DNA of 22,703 bases from Brumimicrobium sp964346075 (GTDB lineage: Bacteria; Bacteroidota; Bacteroidia; Flavobacteriales_D; Crocinitomicaceae): contig CAYFTH010000041.1 of the NCBI GenBank assembly GCA_964346075.1, positions 1 to 22,703 on the forward strand. Reading direction: 5' to 3'. The translations under genes were made by a program, and so were the position numbers. The notes below the pieces were generated by a model. That model had not been told where the DNA came from, made no database searches, and was given only the letters and a program-made list of their open reading frames with translations. Shown piece by piece: positions 14,655-22,019 of this stretch. The stretch's first letter is position 1; every line of letters starts with the position of its first letter.

Positions 14655-15607
14655 TGAGAAAAAGACCTTCCCTCGAATTATTAGGAACAGAAATAAAACC
14701 AGGAAAAGGGGGCCGCGTTATGCTGGAGGTGGCTAAACTCCACACGAATACGCCGATTCAAATCCCTGTCATTATCCAACATGCAAGAAAGAAAGGACCA
14801 ACACTTCTTTTACTAGCAGGGTTGCACGGTGATGAAATTAATGGAACAGAAGTCGTGCGGCGCATGATTAAAAAAGGCTGGAATAAACCCAATCATGGAA
14901 CAGTGATTTGTATTCCTGTATTTAATATTTTTGGATTTTTGAACCACTCGCGTGAATTTCCCGATGGGCGGGATCTCAACAGATCATTTCCCGGCACCAA
15001 AAACGGTTCACTGGCCAGTCAATTTGCCTACATTTTTATGAAAGAAATTGCTCCGCTGGTTGACGTTGTGATCGACTACCATACCGGAGCTGCACAACGA
15101 CATAACTATCCACAAACGCGGTGTGATTTTCGCGATGATGCCACTAAAGAGTTGTGTGAGGTCTTCAATGCTCCTTACATTTTGGACTCGAAGTTAATCA
15201 CAAAGTCGATTCGCCACGCAGTTTCCAAGATAGGTAAACAATATATATTGTTTGAAGGCGGTAAATCAAACCGTATCGATAACTTTATCGTTGATGAGGC
15301 CATAGCTGGCACAAAAAGAGTCATGACCCACCTTGGCATGCGTTATTTTGAGGAGCTGCAGGAACAATCCGGTCGAATTATTCGCGATTCGCGGTGGCTG
15401 CGGGCCAGCAATTCAGGAATGCTGAATTTACGTATTGAAAATGGGCAGTTTGTAGAAAAGGGAACTATCCTGGCTACAATCGCCGATCCTTACGGTAAAT
15501 TCGAGCGATCAGTCAAAGCACCATTTGAAGGTTACATTTTCAATGTCAACGAAATGCCTTTAGTTAATAAAGGAGATGCGTTATTTCATATGGGGAGATC
15601 TCAATAG
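14654..15607 (+). CDS. Succinylglutamate desuccinylase/aspartoacylase-family zinc hydrolase
   Basis: A 317-residue protein of the AstE/ASPA family, a branch of the M14 zinc carboxypeptidase fold. Zinc ligands are visible as H58 and E61 in LLLAGLHGDEINGTEVVRR and H143 in VIDYHTGAAQRHNYPQTR. The substrate-carboxylate arginine is probably in GRDLNRSFPG (105-114). The C-terminal about 90 residues form the beta-barrel typical of the family (SGMLNLRIENGQFVEKGTILATI). Family members remove acyl groups from N-acyl amino acids; the specificity of this subgroup is not established. Because its start overlaps the rimK stop, it probably acts on a RimK-related product such as a glutamyl-peptide tail; that is an inference. 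It ends convergently with the O-antigen-ligase-family gene, overlapping it by 27 bases. Confidence 0.87.
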   Translation: MRKRPSLELLGTEIKPGKGGRVMLEVAKLHTNTPIQIPVIIQHARKKGPTLLLLAGLHGDEINGTEVVRRMIKKGWNKPNHGTVICIPVFNIFGFLNHSREFPDGRDLNRSFPGTKNGSLASQFAYIFMKEIAPLVDVVIDYHTGAAQRHNYPQTRCDFRDDATKELCEVFNAPYILDSKLITKSIRHAVSKIGKQYILFEGGKSNRIDNFIVDEAIAGTKRVMTHLGMRYFEELQEQSGRIIRDSRWLRASNSGMLNLRIENGQFVEKGTILATIADPYGKFERSVKAPFEGYIFNVNEMPLVNKGDALFHMGRSQ

Positions 15608-16834
15608 ATTTAAATCTGATAGACGATTCCGATATCCAAGTAAGATCAATACGAAAGCTACGGGTACAATTCCAGCTTGTGTTTCCAGGAAGGCTTCTGG
15701 CAGAGCCGCCATAAACAGTATGAATATAATCCAGTTCTGAGTAGCTCTTTGTTTTCTTTTTTTAATCGATATTGCCAACAAATAGGCTAGTAATAAAAAT
15801 ATTAAACCAAAAAGACCGACGGCTACATGACTATTTAAAAATTGGTTGTGGCTGTTCAAATTCTTATCGGCGACAGCTATATACCCTTTTTTATAATTCA
15901 ACTCTTGCAGCTCGTCCTTCACATCACCTGAGCCTACACCAAACCAAAAATTCTCTTCGATAAGGTCTATAGCGGTGTCCCACATTAGAATTCTGGCGGT
16001 AGTACTTTGGATGTTTTCTTTATTCATTTCTTCTATAGGCGTAAACATATTATCTGTCGTTCTTGCAATGCGCGAACTTAACTGAGGAATCACACGATTA
16101 GCAATAAAAAGACCTCCGACAAGCATCAAAATAATTCCGGCTAGATAAATCTTACGTTTTATAGGTAGCGCTAACTGATACAAAAAATACAATGTCACTA
16201 TTAAACTAAGGAGAATACCTATTTTAGAAGCAGTCATGAATATGCTTACTAAAATGATCAATAATCCGACGTATTTGAAGGGCTTCGCTGGATTTGTCTT
16301 GATGGTATTTGCCCATAGTAAGACATAAGCGATCGTGAGGTAAATACTCCAATACCCACGATGCATAAAGTGGCTCAATCGCTCACCGAATAGATAATGA
16401 TGAATATTGGTTGCTATGTATTTATCAATCGATAAGATCAAATTTAAAGCTATTGATATAAAAACTGCTATAATAAATATAGTTGTTGTTACCTTCCAGT
16501 TAACTCTTGGCTGAAAGAATAGAAAAAACAAGGGAAAAACTATGAAGGAGGCTTTCATTCCAACATCCATTAATGCAAAGTCCATGTTATCGGTATAAAT
16601 GAAGCTTATAAAATGCATTAAGTAAAAACAGACGAACCAAATTGCTGGATTCTTCCAGTAGAGTTTCCTTTTCAAAAGTTCAATCCCTGAAAATTGACGT
16701 CGAATCAGTTGTTCTGCAAACATGATCATTATTACCAGACTGTATAGATTAGGAAATAATGGAATCATAAACGCCAATAAGGGAACACCTATATCGTAAT
16801 TACGAATAAAATATGACAGGTTAATATTCTTCAC
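15581..16834 (-). CDS. O-antigen ligase-family membrane protein (Wzy_C/WaaL type)
   Basis: A 417-residue membrane protein with about ten to twelve hydrophobic segments. The Wzy_C hallmark is at residues 281-340: TARILMWDTAIDLI, then FWFGVGSGDVKDEL (G299-D304), and after a short extracytoplasmic stretch LNSHNQFLNSHVAVGLFGLI with H329. Members either ligate lipid-linked glycan to an acceptor or polymerise repeat units, acting at the periplasmic face of the inner membrane; sequence alone does not say which. A separate Wzy-like protein is encoded at 20703-22013, so this one may be the ligase. It follows the aminotransferase gene by 12 bases and is last in the minus-strand cluster. Its 3' end overlaps the plus-strand hydrolase gene. 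Confidence 0.85.
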   Translation of the reverse strand: MKNINLSYFIRNYDIGVPLLAFMIPLFPNLYSLVIMIMFAEQLIRRQFSGIELLKRKLYWKNPAIWFVCFYLMHFISFIYTDNMDFALMDVGMKASFIVFPLFFLFFQPRVNWKVTTTIFIIAVFISIALNLILSIDKYIATNIHHYLFGERLSHFMHRGYWSIYLTIAYVLLWANTIKTNPAKPFKYVGLLIILVSIFMTASKIGILLSLIVTLYFLYQLALPIKRKIYLAGIILMLVGGLFIANRVIPQLSSRIARTTDNMFTPIEEMNKENIQSTTARILMWDTAIDLIEENFWFGVGSGDVKDELQELNYKKGYIAVADKNLNSHNQFLNSHVAVGLFGLIFLLLAYLLAISIKKRKQRATQNWIIFILFMAALPEAFLETQAGIVPVAFVLILLGYRNRLSDLNLLRSPHMK

Positions 16835-16846
16835 AGTCCATCCTAT

Positions 16847-17995
16847 TTAATACAGATCATCAATATTATTTTCAAGAAAGTGGAGCGTCTTTCTACAATC
16901 ACGTTCAGCAGTTTCTAAATTTAGAATATGCGCTGATTTTTCTTGTGCCACAGGGAATAGATCAATATTCAGTCCCCATTGCTCAAAATCTTTTTCCACC
17001 GGGTGAATTGGAGATTCAAACCAGTCTCCCAACCGTACTTTTGCCTTCTCAGCTTTCTCTTTAAACTTAACTTTATCTTTTACAAAAATGGGATACTTTA
17101 AAAAAGCATGATTAACGAGATCTTCATCTGAATAATGCCATTTATTATATTTTTTCATCCAATTATTAAAACGAATACCATTCTGTCTTCGCTGTACCAA
17201 ATCTCTCGGCAGGGATTGTAACGCTTTAATCCCCATCTTATTCTGCACAGTGGTCGATGATAAAAAGTAGTTTTGCGGTATATCTGTTGAAGTCAGCTCG
17301 ATACTTTCCGAAGAACCTGTGACAATACCTTTCTTGCTCAGTTTTCGATAGGTATTCAACGCAAACCAGTAAGTACTGTCATGCAGCAGATATTTTTTGA
17401 CCTGTATTAGTATATTCAACATATACCGATCTCGTTTAGTTGGCATTTCAAGTGCTTTGTTCACTTGTTGAATATCCGCTATTAAACTCTTATCATTAAG
17501 CAGCGAAAACCCTCCAATTCCTGTAGAAAATGGCTTATTCCATTGTGTAGAATAGAATGCTGCGTCACAAAAACTCCCGTTGGGTTTATTGTCAAACATC
17601 CCTCCAAACCCGTGCGTACAATCTTCTATTGTTCGGATCTCTTTTTCTTTTGCGTACTGTGAAATTGACTTTACCTCATTCGACAATCCAAAGGTATTTT
17701 GAACAATAATACACTTGGTATTACTTGTTGTTACCTCTGAAATCTTATCAAGTGTAGTATTCAGCGTCGAAGGATCAATATCTACATAAACGGGTTTTGC
17801 CCCTAAGTATAAAATGGCATTGGGAACAACTACACACGTAAATGCAGGAAGGATGACCTCATCACCTTTTCCAATGCCCATAGCCTTTAGGATTGCATAT
17901 AATGCTACTCTCCCTTTCCAGTACAAAAATAGCTGTCTAGATTCCAAATCCAGGAATTTTGCTATCGCTGCCTTATAATGTTGTTTATATTTCAT
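16847..17995 (-). CDS. DegT/DnrJ/EryC1/StrS-type aminotransferase, divergent
   Basis: A 382-residue PLP-dependent enzyme of the sugar aminotransferase superfamily. Fold type I features are visible: GKGDEVILPAFTCVVVPNAILYLGAKPVYVDID (43-74), the PLP-nitrogen aspartate D125 in TIEDCTHGFGG and the probable Schiff-base lysine K154 in STQWNKPFSTGIGGF. It is more divergent than the aminotransferase at 7530-8732, with the usual FSFHxxK replaced by YSTQWNK and a longer central segment (about 185-260). It is expected to make an amino-sugar for the polysaccharide, but another acceptor is possible. The ATG at 17995 overlaps the stop of the glycosyltransferase gene by four bases, showing tight coupling. 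Confidence 0.82.
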   Translation of the reverse strand: MKYKQHYKAAIAKFLDLESRQLFLYWKGRVALYAILKAMGIGKGDEVILPAFTCVVVPNAILYLGAKPVYVDIDPSTLNTTLDKISEVTTSNTKCIIVQNTFGLSNEVKSISQYAKEKEIRTIEDCTHGFGGMFDNKPNGSFCDAAFYSTQWNKPFSTGIGGFSLLNDKSLIADIQQVNKALEMPTKRDRYMLNILIQVKKYLLHDSTYWFALNTYRKLSKKGIVTGSSESIELTSTDIPQNYFLSSTTVQNKMGIKALQSLPRDLVQRRQNGIRFNNWMKKYNKWHYSDEDLVNHAFLKYPIFVKDKVKFKEKAEKAKVRLGDWFESPIHPVEKDFEQWGLNIDLFPVAQEKSAHILNLETAERDCRKTLHFLENNIDDLY

Positions 17996-18987
17996 TTTTT
18001 TAAAACATCTGTGACGTGGAATAGCCCAATAAGAGAGCCCAAACCATAGGAGATATGAAGAACAATAAAGGTAAAGAAAAGATGAAAAACGGAGGTTTCC
18101 CTGCGATCCATTGAAAAAGAAACGAAGCCAACCAGCAAAAAGTATAGGAGTAATGAAGCAAGACTAACTAATAAAAAAGGTTGATAAAAGAATGACAGGA
18201 TTACTGGAAGTACTAAAGATAAAATAAAACACAATGGGATAAAGTGCCTCAAACTGAGTGATCCAAAATTGTGTGTTAGGTAAACCGTTTTTAAATTCCA
18301 AAGACCATTTTTATAATTATTATTGAATAATTCACTCCAGGTTTCTCTAGCGAAATAGGTACATTTTACCGTAGGAATAAGGAACACTTTACCTCCTTTG
18401 TTTTTTATACGTTTATTAAGTTCTATGTCCTGATTCCTGATCAATCTTGGATCATAGCCTCCAACTTCTCGTAAAACACTTTTGTCGAAACATCCAAATG
18501 GAACAGTGTCTACTTCCAGTACTTCATCTACCCCTACTCGAAAGAGTCCATTCCCTACTCCTAATTTATGAGAAAGTACTCTAACAATTGCTTGACTCTT
18601 TGGGTTCTTTGACTTGCAATCTGTATTTATTAATGCTCCTACATTGGCCGCATTGAGTTTGTTCTTCCAGTGTACTAATTCAGTAATATAGTTTTTAGGA
18701 TATTTAGCATGTGCATCTAATCGGATGATCGTATCTCCTAATGCTTTATCGATTCCAAGATTCATAGCAATAGGAACAATCTTGTCAGGATTAAAAAGAA
18801 GCTTAACATTGTCAAACTCATCCTGCAGATTCTGGACAATTGAAACAGTACTGTCTGTGGAGTTTCCATCTACAACGATCACCTCCATCTTATCAGCGGG
18901 AAATTCTGCCGCTAATATTGAACGTAAACACTGCTCGATGTAGCGTTGCTCATTAAGACAGGGAATAATGACTGATACTTTAACCAT
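17992..18987 (-). CDS. GT2-family glycosyltransferase with C-terminal membrane segments (ExoA-like)
   Basis: About 331 residues from the chosen start. The GT-A fold begins at once with VSVIIPCLNEQRYIEQCL, then VIVVDGNSTDSTVSI (nucleotide-sugar aspartate), LFNPDKIVPIAMNLGI, the DXD-like LDAHAKYPKNYI, a GCFDKSVLREVGGYDPRL block and NQDIELNKRI (general base region). Three hydrophobic segments follow near the C-terminus, as in ExoA of succinoglycan synthesis, so it should act at the cytoplasmic face of the inner membrane. An upstream in-frame ATG at 19008 would add seven residues. I prefer 18987 because family homology starts there and a TTATTTTG promoter-like box lies between the two. It transfers an unknown sugar during repeat-unit assembly. 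Confidence 0.88.
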   Translation of the reverse strand: MVKVSVIIPCLNEQRYIEQCLRSILAAEFPADKMEVIVVDGNSTDSTVSIVQNLQDEFDNVKLLFNPDKIVPIAMNLGIDKALGDTIIRLDAHAKYPKNYITELVHWKNKLNAANVGALINTDCKSKNPKSQAIVRVLSHKLGVGNGLFRVGVDEVLEVDTVPFGCFDKSVLREVGGYDPRLIRNQDIELNKRIKNKGGKVFLIPTVKCTYFARETWSELFNNNYKNGLWNLKTVYLTHNFGSLSLRHFIPLCFILSLVLPVILSFFYQPFLLVSLASLLLYFLLVGFVSFSMDRRETSVFHLFFTFIVLHISYGLGSLIGLFHVTDVLKK

Positions 18988-19097
18988 AACAAAAGCAAAA
19001 TAACACATTTCTCGTTAGATTCTGCTTTATTTTTTCTTATTTCTACCTCTAAATGATTCCGTAAAGATCAAAAGAATTATCTTCGCAATAGAGACAC

Positions 19098-19592
19098 ATG
19101 TATATGGGCTTACTTAAATTATACTACAAAGTATTCAAGAAAAACAAACCGGTACCATACTATGCTAACTATAGTATCTTAAAGATTATATGGATTCCTG
19201 TACGAAAGTACATCAATGTGGTTCTCATTCCTAACACGCCGTTCAATAAGCTGCGCATTCTTTTGTATAGAATGATCGGTTATAAAATAGGAAAGAATGT
19301 TTTTATCGGTATGAAGTGTTACCTCGACGATCTTGAACCTCATAATACAACAATTGAGAACAACGTCACTATATCTTATGGTGTTTACTTTACACTCCAT
19401 GGGAAAGGACAATCCAGGACTTTCATACATATTAAAACAAAGAGTTACGTAGGTATGGGGGCACAATTAATAGGAAAAAAGAACGGACTTACTATTGGTG
19501 AAGGTGCAGCAGTAGGTGCTGGTAGCGTTGTCGTTAAAGACATCCCAAACAACGAAGTGTATGCTGGTAACCCTGCAAAGAAGATCCGTTAG
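19098..19592 (+). CDS. Hexapeptide-repeat (left-handed beta-helix) acyltransferase
   Basis: A 164-residue acyltransferase of the LbetaH type related to serine O-acetyltransferases and polysaccharide O-acetyltransferases. Hexapeptide periodicity is seen from about residue 60 (IGYKIGKNVFIG, TIENNVTISYGVYF, YVGMGAQLIG, LTIGEGAAVGAGSVVVKDI). It ends with the typical PNNEVYAGNPAKKIR. H101 in FTLHGKG is a candidate catalytic base. The basic N-terminal 50 residues may contact the membrane. It probably acetylates a sugar of the polysaccharide or a precursor. It is the only plus-strand gene in an otherwise minus-strand cluster: divergent from the GT2 gene and convergent with the GT4 gene, whose stop it overlaps by four bases. 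An alternative start is the third codon (19104). Confidence 0.87.
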   Translation: MYMGLLKLYYKVFKKNKPVPYYANYSILKIIWIPVRKYINVVLIPNTPFNKLRILLYRMIGYKIGKNVFIGMKCYLDDLEPHNTTIENNVTISYGVYFTLHGKGQSRTFIHIKTKSYVGMGAQLIGKKNGLTIGEGAAVGAGSVVVKDIPNNEVYAGNPAKKIR

Positions 19593-19597
19593 ATCTT
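19581..19597. terminator. Hairpin across two overlapping convergent stop codons
   Basis: AAGATC, five bases, GATCTT, with a further T run on the plus side. The stop codons of the acyltransferase (TAG, 19590-19592) and of the GT4 gene (TAA on the minus strand, 19589-19591) lie in or at the edge of the loop. The stem is short (six pairs plus possible G-T and A-T extension), but the place is right for a shared bidirectional terminator. Confidence 0.4.
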
Positions 19598-20680
19598 TTC
19601 AATGAATTCAACTAGTTTTTTAGATTCTGCTTTCCAACTGTATTTTTCTGCATTTTCTACGCATGAGAGATGAAGGTTTTGATAATATTCTTCATCTTCG
19701 ATCAGTTTTATAATGGCTTCTGCTATTTTCGCCGACTTCTTGGGTTGAACAAACACCCCACTTCCTTGAAAATAAGGTCTCCAGTAGGAAAAATCACTTA
19801 ATACGAAAGGTGTTCCCGCTGCCATATATTCGAATCCTTTGGTTGGTAAACTTGTCAAATAATTTTCCATAGGATGTAACACAGATAGACCTATCTTAGA
19901 GCGCCCGACAATCTTAGCAACCTCGTCACTTTGGATATACCCTAAATAATCAACACGACTCCATTCCTGTAACTGTTTACATTCCTCATAAAGCGACTCA
20001 GGTGTGAAACTTCCGATCAATTTTAGGCGGTAATTCTCTGGTAACTGTCCGATTGCCTTGATATAATCCACGACACCTCGCTCAACAGTTAAACTACCTA
20101 CGTATATGATCCAATCTTCGCGTTTATCAATATCCCGGGCATTAGCTCTCCAGGTCTCAATAGTTGGGAAATTGCGAATAGTGATTTTATTTTGACATGA
20201 AAATTTTTCGGTAATCTCGTCAATTACTGAGATCAAACCGTCAAGCTTCTTTACTTTAGCTTTTTCCAGTTTATTGTATACACGTGCAATAATCTTTCGC
20301 AAAAACAATGGACCTAGCCAGGATTTATAGAGTATTTGTTTAGGTACGTCTTCATGACTATCAAAAACAACTTTTTTCCCGCGTTTTTTTAGTCTCACTC
20401 CTATTCCCAGAAGTTCTGGATCATGAAATTCATAGACATCTGCTTCCAGTTTTACGATCTCACGAAACATAATTTGTTTACCCTTGAAGTAACGTGCAAA
20501 GCGTTTCATTCGAAAAGTACCAATATCAATGATCTCAACACCGTCTTTTATTTCATTTCCCAAGCCATCCGCTACAACCAAGACTACCTCATGTCCAGCT
20601 TGCGCTAAAGCTACACATGTTTTATAAAAGACGCGTACATCGTTACGAGGATGAACCGTTGTGAATTGACAAAGCTTCAT
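19589..20680 (-). CDS. GT4-family glycosyltransferase
   Basis: A 363-residue GT-B enzyme of family 4. The N-terminal domain has a short glycine-poor start (CQFTTVHPRNDVRVFYK) and FHDPELLGIGVRLKKRGKKVVFDSHEDVP (86-113). The C-terminal nucleotide-sugar domain shows IIYVGSLTVERGVVDYIKA (191-209, with R201), LIGSFTPE, VDYLGYI, and the donor-binding block LPTKGFEYMAAGTPFVLSD (278-296; K281, E284 and E-x-G region). No signal peptide or membrane helix is present, so it is cytoplasmic and adds a sugar to a lipid-linked intermediate with retention of configuration, as GT4 enzymes do. The sugar is unknown. It lies 22 bases after the polymerase gene in the same orientation. Confidence 0.9.
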   Translation of the reverse strand: MKLCQFTTVHPRNDVRVFYKTCVALAQAGHEVVLVVADGLGNEIKDGVEIIDIGTFRMKRFARYFKGKQIMFREIVKLEADVYEFHDPELLGIGVRLKKRGKKVVFDSHEDVPKQILYKSWLGPLFLRKIIARVYNKLEKAKVKKLDGLISVIDEITEKFSCQNKITIRNFPTIETWRANARDIDKREDWIIYVGSLTVERGVVDYIKAIGQLPENYRLKLIGSFTPESLYEECKQLQEWSRVDYLGYIQSDEVAKIVGRSKIGLSVLHPMENYLTSLPTKGFEYMAAGTPFVLSDFSYWRPYFQGSGVFVQPKKSAKIAEAIIKLIEDEEYYQNLHLSCVENAEKYSWKAESKKLVEFIEKI

Positions 20681-20702
20681 GGTTTAAACATTTTTTATAA
20701 CA

Positions 20703-22013
20703 TCATTTATTCACATCATTTAAGCTTATTTCCCTCGGCATTAAAAAAGCTATTATAAGTAAAAGAAAAACCCCGTGTGTTAAAAGCCCAGTTAGAAGAC
20801 CTCCTCCAATAAAAACTCTCAAACCTAGTATTACAAGCGTCCAAATAATAAATTTGTTTTTCCCGTAACTCAACCAGTCAAATGCTTTAAGCAGAAAGGA
20901 AAAAATGAGGGACCATATGAAAAGTCCTAGGAATCCGAAATGAGAGAAGCCATCGGCAACAATACCATTATTGGCCGACATCTCTGGTTTATTAAAATAA
21001 TATTCTCCGATAAGGTGTGGTGGAGATGAATTAAAAGGATAATAAAAAAATGGTTCTAAGACACTATTGGAAAGGTATAAATGGTTGTTTTGAAAAAAGT
21101 CGTAATAGTAGAAGGAAATTTGAGCAGGTACATATAAGGTACGTCGGACAAATAGACTGATTATTAACTGTTCATCAAAAATCAAAAATATAACTAAAGA
21201 TATTGCTGTGGTCAATGCGAAAATCCTTATCAAATTGAGAAAAAAATCACTTGATCTAATCAACCATATCGTACCAATTATAGCAGGTATCATCATTAAA
21301 TAACTTTTATGACCTGTAATAGAAAATAGCAATATAATTAAGATGGATACCAGAATTGACATCCAATTAACATAATTTTGCTTAGATATTATTGCATATA
21401 TTAAAAGAAAAGGCAAAAAGATTTTTCCTAACCAATTAATGATGTATCCTGCAAAAGGGACAACCCCTGTTGGATTTTCTTCTCGCAAACCATAAACATC
21501 CAACAGACTGAAGTTAAATTTCACATCCGCATAAATAAAAATAAGCGCAAATATCACAAAAACGACGCCTCCAACATAGGTAGCTAATCTATTGATTTTC
21601 AAATTTTTATTATGCACTATCATTTTCCAGTTAAAATCCACTTTTTGAATCACATAAACAATGGCCCAAAAACCTGTAAAAGCAAAAAACCAAGTGTAAC
21701 TATCATTGGTCATCGCGAAAAATGACGCAAATGGTATATATACTGCAATAAAAAAGAATTGAGAAATACTCCCAGATAAGGTTCTGCTTTTAATTGGTAT
21801 CAACTTCAATAAAAGGTACGTGGCTATATGGGAAAGCACATATTTAAAAATATTGAATTCAATTTGAAAACCAGAATAATAATATATTCTATCAAGATAT
21901 ACTATAAAAGAAAAATCCAGCAGTAATCGGAAAATGAAAATTTCGATTTCACGTTTATAGCGACTAATTAATTTTTTTAATGCAGCTCTATCTGGAAGAT
22001 TTAAATTTTCCAT
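20703..22013 (-). CDS. Wzy-like polysaccharide repeat-unit polymerase
   Basis: A 436-residue, very hydrophobic and AT-rich protein with about eleven or twelve membrane segments. A soluble charged N-terminus (about 1-22) and a long extracytoplasmic loop in the second half (about 310-355, YVPAQISFYYYDFFQNNHLYLSNSVLEP ... YYFNKPEMSANNG) match the layout of oligosaccharide repeat-unit polymerases. The ADGFSHFGFLGLFIW sequence right after the loop is typical of O-antigen polymerase homologues. Such proteins have little conserved sequence, so the call rests on topology, this motif and the neighbours (Wzz-like six bases upstream, glycosyltransferases downstream). It would join lipid-linked repeat units in the periplasm. 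Confidence 0.75.
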   Translation of the reverse strand: MENLNLPDRAALKKLISRYKREIEIFIFRLLLDFSFIVYLDRIYYYSGFQIEFNIFKYVLSHIATYLLLKLIPIKSRTLSGSISQFFFIAVYIPFASFFAMTNDSYTWFFAFTGFWAIVYVIQKVDFNWKMIVHNKNLKINRLATYVGGVVFVIFALIFIYADVKFNFSLLDVYGLREENPTGVVPFAGYIINWLGKIFLPFLLIYAIISKQNYVNWMSILVSILIILLFSITGHKSYLMMIPAIIGTIWLIRSSDFFLNLIRIFALTTAISLVIFLIFDEQLIISLFVRRTLYVPAQISFYYYDFFQNNHLYLSNSVLEPFFYYPFNSSPPHLIGEYYFNKPEMSANNGIVADGFSHFGFLGLFIWSLIFSFLLKAFDWLSYGKNKFIIWTLVILGLRVFIGGGLLTGLLTHGVFLLLIIAFLMPREISLNDVNK

Positions 22014-22019
22014 TTTATA

